Both the position numbers and the translations under genes were made by a program. Positions 34,448-43,900 of a stretch of 64,000 nt of DNA are shown here, in pieces (the first letter of the stretch is position 1; each line of letters starts with the position of its first letter). The notes below the pieces were generated by a model. That model did no database searches and was not told where the DNA came from. It worked only from the letters and a program-made list of their open reading frames with translations. This DNA is from TMED14 sp038145075 (GTDB lineage Bacteria > Bacteroidota > Bacteroidia > Flavobacteriales > Schleiferiaceae): positions 1-64,000 of the forward strand of contig JAYQOY010000002.1 in assembly GCA_038145075.1 (NCBI GenBank), written 5' to 3'.

Positions 34448-35623
34448 TTAGGCCGTGTAAATCTCCCAACCTTCGGGGGTTTTTAAATGCACCTCAGGCG
34501 TCGCCTGGGGCTCCACGCGGCCAATAATTTGCGCCTCAACGTTGAACGTGGCGGCAATGTCGATGATGTGCTGCGCATGCGCAGGGTCCACATAGATTTC
34601 CATGCGGTGGCCCATGTTGAAGACGCGGTACATCTCACGCCACGGGGTCTGAGACTCCGATTGGATGAGGTGGAAAAGCGGGGGAATGGGGAAGAGATGG
34701 TCCTTAATGATTTTGCCTTCCGTGGCAAAGTGCAGCACCTTGGTCTGTGCGCCGCCGGAGCAGTGCACCATGCCGCCGATGTGCGGACGGAGCTGCTTGA
34801 GCACTTCCGCGATGATGGGTGCGTAGGTGCGCGTGGGAGAAAGCACCAGTTTGCCGGCATCGAGGGGGCTTCCTTCGATGGCGTCCGTGAGGGCCTTGGT
34901 GCCGCTGTAAACGAGTTCGGCGGGAACTTCGGGATCAAAGCTCTCCGGGTAGCGCTCTGCGAGAAGTTTGTGGAAGACATCGTGGCGGGCGGATGTGAGG
35001 CCATTGGAGCCCATGCCGCCGTTGTAGTCGGATTCGTACGTCGCCTGGCCGTAGGAGCTCAATCCCACGATGACCTGGCCTGCTTTAATGCCGGCGTTGT
35101 CGACCACCTGATCGCGGCGCAAGCGCGCTACAACGGTGCTGTCCACGATGATGGTTCGGACTAAGTCGCCCACATCGGCCGTTTCACCCCCAGTGGACCG
35201 AATGTCAATGCCGTTGGCGCGCAATTCGGCCAAGACCTCTTCGGTCCCCGATATGAGGGCCGCCAAAACTTCGCCCGGGATTTTGTTTTTGTTTCTGCCA
35301 ATCGTGCTCGATAGCAAGATGGGACCTGTAGCGCCCACACAAATGAGGTCGTCCACGTTCATGATGACCGCATCCTGCGCAATGCCCTTCCAAACGGAGA
35401 GGTCGCCCGTTTCCTTCCAGTAGAGGTAGGCCAGAGAAGACTTGGTGCCCGCGCCATCGGCGTGCATGACCAAGCAATGCTCCTCGGAGCCAGTCAAATC
35501 ATCGGGTACAATTTTGCAAAAGGCCTTGGGAAAGAGCCCTTTGTCAATATGCTTGATAGCCTTGTGTACTTCTTCCTTGCCTGAGGACACCCCTCGGCCC
35601 GCATACCGTGCGCTCTGCTCCAT
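34448..35623 (-). CDS. purM: Phosphoribosylformylglycinamidine cyclo-ligase (AIR synthetase)
   Basis: 391 residues. ARYAGRGVSSGKEEVHKAI at the start, MHADGAGTKSSLAYLYW (ATP/phosphate loop), DDLICVGATGPILLSST, and RSTGGETADVGDLV are PurM motifs. Makes AIR in purine synthesis. Bacteroidota PurM is usually near this length, longer than the 345-residue E. coli form. The promoter box is only 4 bases from the ATG, so its mRNA may be leaderless. First gene of purM-prfA-pyrF-reductase. Confidence 0.95.
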   Translation of the reverse strand: MEQSARYAGRGVSSGKEEVHKAIKHIDKGLFPKAFCKIVPDDLTGSEEHCLVMHADGAGTKSSLAYLYWKETGDLSVWKGIAQDAVIMNVDDLICVGATGPILLSSTIGRNKNKIPGEVLAALISGTEEVLAELRANGIDIRSTGGETADVGDLVRTIIVDSTVVARLRRDQVVDNAGIKAGQVIVGLSSYGQATYESDYNGGMGSNGLTSARHDVFHKLLAERYPESFDPEVPAELVYSGTKALTDAIEGSPLDAGKLVLSPTRTYAPIIAEVLKQLRPHIGGMVHCSGGAQTKVLHFATEGKIIKDHLFPIPPLFHLIQSESQTPWREMYRVFNMGHRMEIYVDPAHAQHIIDIAATFNVEAQIIGRVEPQATPEVHLKTPEGWEIYTA

Positions 35624-35627
35624 ACCG

Positions 35628-35635
35628 CAAAGGTA
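35628..35635 (-). promoter_or_regulatory. -7 promoter box of purM, 4 bases from the start codon
   Basis: Minus strand TACCTTTG, perfect TAnnTTTG. Only 4 bases separate it from the ATG, against 17-29 at other genes here, so transcription should begin at or next to the start codon. Confidence 0.65.
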
Positions 35636-35646
35636 CGATGCAGCCT

Positions 35647-38163
35647 TTACTGGATGCGGATGTAGGTACCGGCTGGAAGCTCGTCGGCGTACTCGGGGTT
35701 CATCGCCTCCAATTCCTTTGGACGCATGCCCAGTTCCTTGGCGATAGACTTAAAGGACTCATCGACGGCCACCTGACGGTGCGTCTTGTCGAACTCCGTA
35801 TAGTCGCCTCGAACCGTCACCTTCAAGACCATGCCTGGGAAGGGGCGAATGCCACGCAAGCCACCGTTCAGACGCTTAAGGTCCGAAATGGTAATGTTGT
35901 TGTTGCGGCAAATGGTGGTGTAGGTATCGCGCTCCTGAACCGTGTACATCTGGCCGATGACGGGCTTGTCGTCTTCTTTGGCCTTTTCAGCCTCCGCTTC
36001 AGCCAAGGCAGCGGAATCCACAGGTGGAACATAATCATCGCGAATGACGCGGAAGTCCGTACGGCGGTTGATTTGGTTAGCCACCTCTTGCTGCGACGCA
36101 GGCATCTTCTTGATGTTGCGTTCGGTCAATTGCGTACCCGCTGGGAATAGGTCGGCACCGAGGCCTTTGTAGCCCGCAGGAATTTCAAAGGGTTGGCTTT
36201 CACCCATACCCACGGCCACCAGACGATCCGGATGGATGCCGCGAGAAATCAAATAGCTTACGGAGGTGTCCGCACGATGCTGAGAGAGGATTTGGTTCTT
36301 GTCGTCCACGTCGCGGTAGTCCGTGTGAGAACGCAATTCGATCACGATGTTCGGGTTCAACGTCAAGGTCTTCACCACGGTATCGAGAGCGGCCCGCGCT
36401 TGGTCGTTCAAGTCCCATTTAGCCAAAGCAAAGTAGACATCAGGCAAGATGATAGGAATTTCAATGGGGTCCATCTTTGCCTTCACGTCTACCGTGTGCA
36501 TGTAGACGTTCTGGGCCTCCATGTAGTTAAAGGCCTCCAAAGCGAGAGCTTGGGTGTTGGCACGTGCGCCTGAATTCAGGAACTTTTTCTTCTCAAAGGA
36601 GAAGCTGTAGTTTACGTCCCCAGCAAGATCGTCAGACTCTAGAACGAAGCTGCCGTCCTTACCCGTTTGAACGACTTGGCTAAATCCATCGTTGCCTGTG
36701 ATTTTGACTGCAGCGCCTCCGATGGGCTGGTTGTCTTTGGAGCTGACCAAGGTGCCCGAAATACGGTACTTCAAAGGCACTTCGTACAGCGTCCAGATGT
36801 CGTCACCGCCCTGACCGCCAGCGCGGTTGGAGATGAAGTAGCCGTCTTGCATACCACCTGGACGAAGCAAGATACCGAAGTCATCGGCTGAGCTATTGAT
36901 GGGGGCCTTCAAATTCTCAGGAATACCCGTAGGCATGCCGTCCGCACCCAATTCTACACGGTAGAGGTCAAAACCGCCCATGCCAGGCAAGCCGTTAGAG
37001 GCAAAGTAGAGGTAGCCGTCGTCGTGCAAGAAGGGATAGAGCTCGTCGCCCGGCGTGTTAACCAAGGCACCCAAATTGATTGGTTCTCCCCAGCCGCGAG
37101 CCTTCTTATCCACTTTGACCATCCAGAGGTCTTTGGAGCCATTTACAGAACCATCCAAATCGCCCGCAAAGAACAAGGTTTGGTCATCTGGACTAATGGC
37201 AGGATGACCTACGGACTTTGAGGAATCCGTCGCAATGACGATCAACTGAGGCTCCTGCCACGTCAAACCTGCTTTGCGCGTGGAGTAAATCGCACAACCC
37301 AATTGTTGCCGACGCACGTCCATACAGCGCGTAAAGTACATGGTGCGGCGACGCTGGTCAAATACAGGGCTTCCCTCGTGGTCTTCCGTATTTACCGCCT
37401 CAGGAAGGAGGGCGGGCTCTGAAAAGGTTTGCACCTTGGCAGCCGATGGATCCGCCTTGGGGGCCTTGCCGCGGCTGCGCTTGCTGCGCGAGCTGCCGTC
37501 TGCGTTCAGGCGCTCTGAGGAATAGATGTCCGAAAAGCGCTCACCGGTCCAGCCGTCTTTCTTGCGACCAATGCCGCCTTCACGCATCGAGGTGAATAAA
37601 ATTTCTTCGTAGGTATCGGGACGACCGCTAAAGGTCATGCCAAAGTCATGTGAAGAAGAGTTAAGGCTCGCCAAATTGCCCACCTGGAAGCGCGTCAAAG
37701 ACTTCTGCCATGCAACGGCGTCCTGGCAGGACTGAACCCCTGCGGGTCCGCGGTCGTCGCTGGGGAAGGCGCGGGCAAAATCTTCGTAGGCCTTTAGGGC
37801 GTCTTCGTATTCGCTCTGGTATTTCAGCATTTCCGCAATGCCGAGGTAGACCTCAGCGGTCTCCATCTTCATTTTCAGAGCGCGCGTATACTGTGCTTCT
37901 GCCTGCTTGTACTGGAAGGTGTAGCGGTAGCACTCCGCTAGGCGAAAAGCAATCTCTGCCTTCTCTCCGCGGGTCTTGACTTTGGAGTAGGCTTTCTTGT
38001 ACAAATTGATCGCCTGCGTGTACTCTTTGCCATCGTAGAAGCCATCCGCTTGACGCACAATGCGCGGGCTTTTAGATTCTTCCGTCTCTGCGTCTTGCGC
38101 AAAAACTGCAGCTGTAGAGCCAAACGTAAAGAGGAGAGTATACAGGTAAAATGCCTTCTTCAT
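35647..38163 (-). CDS. PorE-like OmpA-family protein with TPR, beta-propeller, CRD and C-terminal LysM repeats
   Basis: 838 residues from MKKAFYLYTLLFTFGSTAAV (ATG at 38163), with a signal peptide cleaved near VFA-QD. Order: TPR repeats (about 33-150), PD40/WD40-type propeller (165-460, with SPVFDQRRRTMYFTR, HPAISPDDQTLFFAG, YPFLHDDGYLYFASN), a carboxypeptidase-regulatory-like domain (465-530), an OmpA peptidoglycan domain (570-708, LRSHTDYRDVDDKNQILSQHR, NRRTDFRVI) and two LysM-like repeats (738-784 and 790-838). The first four match PorE of the T9SS; the LysM end is extra. Probably anchors an outer-membrane or secretion complex to peptidoglycan. The general OmpA-PD40 family is the alternative. 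Confidence 0.82.
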   Translation of the reverse strand: MKKAFYLYTLLFTFGSTAAVFAQDAETEESKSPRIVRQADGFYDGKEYTQAINLYKKAYSKVKTRGEKAEIAFRLAECYRYTFQYKQAEAQYTRALKMKMETAEVYLGIAEMLKYQSEYEDALKAYEDFARAFPSDDRGPAGVQSCQDAVAWQKSLTRFQVGNLASLNSSSHDFGMTFSGRPDTYEEILFTSMREGGIGRKKDGWTGERFSDIYSSERLNADGSSRSKRSRGKAPKADPSAAKVQTFSEPALLPEAVNTEDHEGSPVFDQRRRTMYFTRCMDVRRQQLGCAIYSTRKAGLTWQEPQLIVIATDSSKSVGHPAISPDDQTLFFAGDLDGSVNGSKDLWMVKVDKKARGWGEPINLGALVNTPGDELYPFLHDDGYLYFASNGLPGMGGFDLYRVELGADGMPTGIPENLKAPINSSADDFGILLRPGGMQDGYFISNRAGGQGGDDIWTLYEVPLKYRISGTLVSSKDNQPIGGAAVKITGNDGFSQVVQTGKDGSFVLESDDLAGDVNYSFSFEKKKFLNSGARANTQALALEAFNYMEAQNVYMHTVDVKAKMDPIEIPIILPDVYFALAKWDLNDQARAALDTVVKTLTLNPNIVIELRSHTDYRDVDDKNQILSQHRADTSVSYLISRGIHPDRLVAVGMGESQPFEIPAGYKGLGADLFPAGTQLTERNIKKMPASQQEVANQINRRTDFRVIRDDYVPPVDSAALAEAEAEKAKEDDKPVIGQMYTVQERDTYTTICRNNNITISDLKRLNGGLRGIRPFPGMVLKVTVRGDYTEFDKTHRQVAVDESFKSIAKELGMRPKELEAMNPEYADELPAGTYIRIQ

Positions 38164-38198
38164 GACCGCGTGCAAGTGTGCATAGTGGGGTTAAACCA

Positions 38199-38206
38199 CT
38201 AAAGTA
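38199..38206 (-). promoter_or_regulatory. Weak -7 box candidate for the PorE-like gene
   Basis: Minus strand TACTTTAG, one mismatch from TAnnTTTG, 35 bases before the ATG at 38163 and just after the upstream terminator. Confidence 0.3.
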
Positions 38207-38219
38207 GCCAAAAGCGCGC

Positions 38220-38258
38220 AAAAAAAGACCCCCGGGCACTGCCACGGGGGTCGATTTT
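38220..38258 (-). terminator. Intrinsic terminator of glutamine synthetase
   Basis: Stem GACCCCCG / CGGGGGTC (38227-38234 and 38245-38252) with a 10-base loop, followed on the minus strand by seven T. Lies 21 bases past the glnA stop. Confidence 0.92.
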
Positions 38259-38279
38259 TTATGAAGTTTGCTCCGCTTC

Positions 38280-40469
38280 TTATCGGATGTAGAGCATTTC
38301 GCGGTACTTGGGCAAAGGCCACATCTCATTGTCGACCAACAATTCAAGTTTGTCCACTTCGTAGCGGATGCTGCCAAAATAGGGCTTTACGGTATCGCAG
38401 TAGGCCAATGCACGCTCGCGGGTATCCGCGATGTTGTTGGCTGCCTTGCGCGCTTCCGTCATTTCTTCGGCTTGCGAAAGCACCTTAGAAATGCGCTCCG
38501 AAATCTCAATGATCATGTCCACTTGCTCCTTGCTCAAACGCTTAAAGCTGTCTGCAGGCAGTACTTCCTTCAATCGCATCACGTTTTGGCTCAAGATAGA
38601 TTGGTACTCAATCGCCGTGGGAACGATGTGATTTTTCACCAAATCGGACAATGTGCGCGACTCAATTTGAATCTTCTTGTAGTACTCCTCCTGAAGGATC
38701 TCATACCGTGCTTCCAATTCTACGTGGCTCAGAACTCCGTGCTCGGCAAAGAGCGCTTGGGCCTCTTTCGTAACGTAGAAATCCAATGCACGTGGCGTAT
38801 CTGGCGTGTTCTTCAAACCGCGCTTTTCCGCTTCTTTCTTCCAGGCGTCTGAATAGCCATCGCCTTCAAAACGAATTGCCTTTGAGGCCTTGATGTAGTC
38901 TTTTAAGACGTTGAAGATGGCGTCGTCCTTCTTCATGCCGCCTTTGATGAGTGCGTCCACAGCCACCTTGAACTTCTTCAATTGGTCCGCTACGATCAGG
39001 TTGATGACGGTCATAGACGCGGAACAGTTCGCCGTAGAGCCTACTGCGCGCAATTCAAATTTGTTACCGGTGAAGGCGAAGGGTGAGGTACGGTTGCGGT
39101 CCGTGTTGTCCAAAAGGATTTCAGGGATCTTACCGACTACGTTCAGTTTGAGCTCCGTCTTCTTCTCAGGAGACATTTTGCCGCTTTCCAACTTCTCCAG
39201 CTCGTCCAAAACTTCGGAAAGCTGTGAACCAATGAACACGGAGATGATGGCAGGAGGAGCCTCGTTTGCACCCAAGCGGTGGTCGTTCGACGCTGCGGCA
39301 ATGGCTGCACGGATGAGATCTGCACGGTCGTTTACCGCCTTGATGGTGTTGATGAAGAAGGTCAAGAACAACAAGTTGCGCTTAGGCGTGCTACCCGGCG
39401 CCAAGAGGTTGATGCCGGTGTTGGTGCTCAAGCTCCAGTTGTTGTGCTTACCAGAGCCGTTGATGCCTGCAAAGGGCTTCTCATGCAGGAGCACGCGGAA
39501 GGCGTGACGGCGCGCTACTTTGTCCAGAATATCCATGAACAAGGAGTTGTGGTCCACAGCTACGTTGGCCTCTTCGAAGATGGGCGCAAATTCAAACTGA
39601 CCTGGGGCCACTTCGTTGTGGCGCGTCTTGACGGGTATGCCCAATTTGTGGCACTCGTATTCCACTTCGCGCATGTAGCCCATGACGCGCTCGGGGATGC
39701 TACCGAAGTAGTGGTCGTCCATCTGCTGGCCTTTGGCGGGAGAGTGTCCGAGGAGCGTTCGGCCCGTCATAACCAAGTCAGGGCGTGCGTTGAACAAAGC
39801 TTCGTCGACCAAGAAGTACTCTTGCTCCCATCCTAAAGTCGCGTTGACCTTGGTGATGTTCTTGTCAAAGTACTGACCCACTTCTGTGGCAGCGTGATCC
39901 ACGGCTTGCAGAGCGCGCAACAGGGGCACTTTGTGGTCCAAAGCTTCACCCGTGTACGAAACGAATACGGAAGGAATGCATAGGGTGCTGCCAAAAACAA
40001 AGGCGGGCGACGTAGGATCCCAAGCGGTATACCCACGAGCCTCAAACGTATTGCGAATACCACCGTTGGGGAAAGACGACGCATCTGGCTCCGCTTGAAC
40101 CAACATGCCGCCGTTGAATTTTTCAATGGCGTGGCCATCGGACGTAGGCTCAAAGAAACCATCGTGCTTTTCTGCCGTGGCGCCTGTCAAAGGCTGGAAC
40201 CAGTGGGTGTAGTGGGATGCGCCTTTGGAAATGGACCATGCTTTCATGGCCGTAGCTACTTGGTCTGCAATCTCGCGATCAATCTTATTGCCCTTTTCGA
40301 TGGCGTTCAAGACGCTCTCGTATGCTTCTTTGGACATGTACTCGCGCATGGCCTTCTGATTAAAGACATGCGAGCCGTAGTACTCGGAGGATTTGGTGAA
40401 GGGGTTAACGAAATCGATGGGCTTGTGCTGGCTAGCTTGCTCAAGACCGGAAAAACGTGCTTTTGCCAT
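38280..40469 (-). CDS. glnN: Glutamine synthetase type III
   Basis: 729 residues, the length of the large GSIII class (GSI is ~470). Signatures include GWEQEYFLVDEALF, HNEVAPGQFEFAPIFEEANVA, INGSGKHNNWSLSTNTG and NRTSPFAFTGNKFELRAVGS. Makes glutamine from glutamate and ammonia with ATP. It stands alone, with its own -7 box at 40489-40496 and its own terminator. Symbol glnN is used for this class in some genomes. Confidence 0.96.
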   Translation of the reverse strand: MAKARFSGLEQASQHKPIDFVNPFTKSSEYYGSHVFNQKAMREYMSKEAYESVLNAIEKGNKIDREIADQVATAMKAWSISKGASHYTHWFQPLTGATAEKHDGFFEPTSDGHAIEKFNGGMLVQAEPDASSFPNGGIRNTFEARGYTAWDPTSPAFVFGSTLCIPSVFVSYTGEALDHKVPLLRALQAVDHAATEVGQYFDKNITKVNATLGWEQEYFLVDEALFNARPDLVMTGRTLLGHSPAKGQQMDDHYFGSIPERVMGYMREVEYECHKLGIPVKTRHNEVAPGQFEFAPIFEEANVAVDHNSLFMDILDKVARRHAFRVLLHEKPFAGINGSGKHNNWSLSTNTGINLLAPGSTPKRNLLFLTFFINTIKAVNDRADLIRAAIAAASNDHRLGANEAPPAIISVFIGSQLSEVLDELEKLESGKMSPEKKTELKLNVVGKIPEILLDNTDRNRTSPFAFTGNKFELRAVGSTANCSASMTVINLIVADQLKKFKVAVDALIKGGMKKDDAIFNVLKDYIKASKAIRFEGDGYSDAWKKEAEKRGLKNTPDTPRALDFYVTKEAQALFAEHGVLSHVELEARYEILQEEYYKKIQIESRTLSDLVKNHIVPTAIEYQSILSQNVMRLKEVLPADSFKRLSKEQVDMIIEISERISKVLSQAEEMTEARKAANNIADTRERALAYCDTVKPYFGSIRYEVDKLELLVDNEMWPLPKYREMLYIR

Positions 40470-40488
40470 GGGGTTTTTTAATTTTTTA

Positions 40489-40496
40489 CAAAGGTA
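40489..40496 (-). promoter_or_regulatory. -7 promoter box of glutamine synthetase
   Basis: Minus strand TACCTTTG, perfect TAnnTTTG, 19 bases before the ATG. Two copies of TTTGAGGTG (40506-40514 and 40599-40607) lie upstream, 93 bases apart; their meaning is unknown. Confidence 0.65.
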
Positions 40497-40615
40497 CCCC
40501 CCTTTTTTGAGGTGACATACTGCCTAAAAACAATTTTTTCAACCAAAGACCCCCTTCAAAATGGTCAAAACGGCGTTTAATTGTTAAAAACTTCCGTCTT
40601 TGAGGTGTGAAAACG

Positions 40616-40639
40616 AAAAAAGGCCCTTCGAGGGGCCTT
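40616..40639 (-). terminator. Intrinsic terminator after secDF-tatA
   Basis: AAGGCCC / GGGCCTT stem with a 6-base TTCGAG loop, followed on the minus strand by a T-run. Ends the secDF-tatA unit 20 bases past the tatA stop. Confidence 0.88.
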
Positions 40640-40659
40640 CTGTTCGCAACCTGTACCGA

Positions 40660-40911
40660 TTATTTCAATCGACCGACGGTGTCGTCGATGGATTCTTTGA
40701 TCTCTTGGATGCTATCCTTGGCGGACTTTACGGTGGGGTCCGCATCGGCGGCCTTGGTGATTTCGGCCTTTAAATCGTTGGAGGCGTTCCGAACCATTTT
40801 AATGGTCCTGCCTGCCATTCGGGCGATTTCCGGCAACTTATCGGTACCAAAAAGCATCAGCACCGCAAAAAGCAGGAATACTACTTCTCCGGTGCTGATG
40901 AATAGAAACAT
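40660..40911 (-). CDS. tatA: Twin-arginine translocase subunit TatA/TatE
   Basis: 83 residues. One N-terminal helix (FISTGEVVFLLFAVLMLFG) and the amphipathic helix with TDKLPEIARMAGRTIKMVRN, the TatA/B hallmark, followed by a charged tail. TatA forms the pore for folded Tat substrates; no tatC is present in the window. Nine bases after secDF, so Sec and Tat export genes are co-transcribed. Confidence 0.9.
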   Translation of the reverse strand: MFLFISTGEVVFLLFAVLMLFGTDKLPEIARMAGRTIKMVRNASNDLKAEITKAADADPTVKSAKDSIQEIKESIDDTVGRLK

Positions 40912-40920
40912 GGTCTAAAG

Positions 40921-43900
40921 TTAGGCCTGAGCTTTCTCTTTGCCCAAACGGTTGGACGTGTCGTGCAACACCGGCGAAGCGATGAAGAGCGAAGAGTACG
41001 TACCAATTACAATACCCAAGAGGATGGCGAAGATGAATCCGCGCAATACTTCACCTCCGAAGATGAAGATGATCAAGAGTACGATGATGGTCGTGAAGGA
41101 GGTGTTGAAGGTTCGACTCAGCGTAGCGTTCAAGGCGTTGTCCAGAACGTCCTCCTTCATTTCCTGCTTGGTACTACCAGCGAAGTACTCACGGATACGG
41201 TCAAACACAACGACCGTGTCGTTCAAGGAGTAGCCAATAACGGTTAGGATAGCTGCGATGAAGGCTTGGTCGACTTCCAAAGAGAAAGGAAGCACACCGT
41301 CCAACAAAGAGAATGCACCCAACACGATGATGGTGTCGTGCACCGTAGCGGCTACCGCACCCAAAGAGTACTGCCACTTGCTAAAGCGGAGCAAGAGGTA
41401 CAAGAAGATGGCCAACAAAGAGAAGATAACGGCCCAAACGGCGGTATCCTTAATGTCGTCTGCTACCGTTGGACCTACTTGACGTGAAGCTACTAGACCT
41501 ACGGCCTCTTCATCGGAGGGAGTAATGAAGTTTGCCGCTTCAATAGGTGTAGCGTAGAAGGACTTCACTCCTTCGTACAAGCTCGCCTGGATAGCCTCTT
41601 CCACATCCGCACCGTTTTCAGACACGCGGTAGTTGGTCGTAATGACCACTTGATCAGGGGTACCCAACGTTTTTACCGTTGGCGTGAACGCACGGCCGTC
41701 TTCACCGACCCACTGCGCACCCAAGGCGTTGGCCACAGCTGCAACTTCGACAGGTTGGTCAAAGCGAACCTGGTAGGTACGACCGCCTTCAAAGTCTACA
41801 CCCAAGCTCAAGCCGCGGGTAAACAAGGAGCCCAAACTCACCAAGATCAGAACCGCAGAGAAGATGTACGCAGGCTTGCGCATGCTCATGAATTTGAAGT
41901 TGGTGCTGGTGAACCACTTTTCGGTCACCTTGGTAGAGAACTTCATGTTCTCAGACTTCTTCAAGCGCCATTCGAAGAATAAACGCGTAATGAAGATGGC
42001 GGTAAAGAGCGAAGATGCAATACCGATGATCAAGGTAGTCGCAAAGCCACGGATGGGACCGGTACCAAAGACAAACAAGATGATAGCCGTCAACAAGGTC
42101 GTTACGTTGGCGTCGATGATGGCCGAACGCGAGAACTTGTAGCCGTCTGCAATAGCCATGCGCACCGCCTTACCGGTGGCCAACTCTTCGCGGATACGGT
42201 CGTAGATCAATACGTTCGCATCCACCGCCATACCGATGGTCAAAACGATACCCGCCATACCCGGCAAGGTCAATACCGCACCAAAGGCGTCCAAGATGCC
42301 GAAGATGAAGAACATGTTCACGATCAAGGCCAAGCTCGCACCCAGACCTGCACCACTGTAGTAGAATACCATGTACACCAAAACGATGAGCAGGGCGAAT
42401 GCAAACGAGTTCATGCTAGACGAAATGGCCTCTTTACCCAAGCTTGGTCCAACGACGTCGCTTTGGATGATGCGCGCAGGAACGGGAAGCTTACCCGCCT
42501 TCAAAACGTTGGCCAAGTCCGTAGCCTCGTCCAAGCTGAAGCCGCCTTCAATCTGGGTACGACCGCCAGAGATCTCACCATTGACGCGAGGGTAGCTGTA
42601 AACCAAGTTGTCCAGGACGACGGCAACGTGGCCCTTTGGCGTCTTACTGCCCTCTTCTTTGGTGAGCTGCTGCCAGATTTGTGCCCCTTGGCCGTTCATG
42701 GCCATGGTCACCACAGGGTTGTTGCCTTGGTCAAACTCTTGACGCGCGTCCACGATGACACCACCGTCCAATTCAGGCTCGTTGTTGCGGTTGCCTTGAA
42801 GGGCAATTAACAAGGTGACTTCGCTTTCATTTTCGGGACGTGTCCATGCAAAGCGAACGTAGCGCGCATTGCCAGGGATGAGGTTGCGCACCTCGGGCAT
42901 GCTCAAGTAGTCGTTGATGGTGGCCGTATCACGGGTCAACGCATACCCGATTACTGGACCTTCATTGGGAACGAAGGTCTGGGGGTTGACGTTCAACTGG
43001 AAGACATTGAATAGCGGGTTGAAGGCCAAAGCCGAAGAATCCGTAGCCGCAGGTGCGTCTGTAACCGCAGGTACGTCTGCAGCGGCAACCTCTTCGGCTG
43101 CAGCCTCAGCGCCCTCTTCGCCAATGGCGGTAGGCAAGGTGAGATCCGCTGCACCTTCAGCGCCTTCGCTGACTTCAGCAGCATTCTTATTGGGATTTTC
43201 CACGATAGAGCGCAACTTCTCGTTGGCGTTCACCATGTACTGCATCCAAGCAGCGCCCAAATCGGCACGCCAGAACTCCAAACGCGCGGTGCTCTGCAAG
43301 AGACGCTGTACGCGAACGGGGTCCTTCACACCGGGGAGCTCCACTAAGATGCGGCCCGTGCCATCCAAGCGCTGGATGTTGGGCTGAACGACACCAAATT
43401 GGTCGATACGCGCCTTCAATACGGTGTAAACGTTTTGGATAGCTGCCTCCACGTCTTCCGTGATGGCTGCTTTAATAGCTTCGTCCGTGGCATTGAAGCC
43501 CAGACGGTCGGTCATGTCTTTGGTTCCGTAGAGACCTGGATCGCTCAAGGGGCGGGTGCCGCGCTCTGCGTCCAAGGCTTCCAAAAAGAGGGGCAAGTAG
43601 CCCAATTGGCTGTTGGACTGTGCAGCATCCGCACCGGCAATGGCGGCTTTGAACTGCTCATCTTCTGCGTTGCCGACCAAACCTTTCAATACGTCGCGAA
43701 CGCTTACCTCCAGGATAACGTTCATACCACCGCGCAAATCGAGGCCCAAGTTCATTTCCTTGGACTTGATCTCCTTGTACGTGTAGGACGTGAATCCCAA
43801 GTCATACACGACCTCATTGGCCATAGAATCCAACGCGTACTGGATTTTGGCAGGATTGTTGGCGTACTTGGATTCGATATCAGATTCTACCTGGCTCGTT

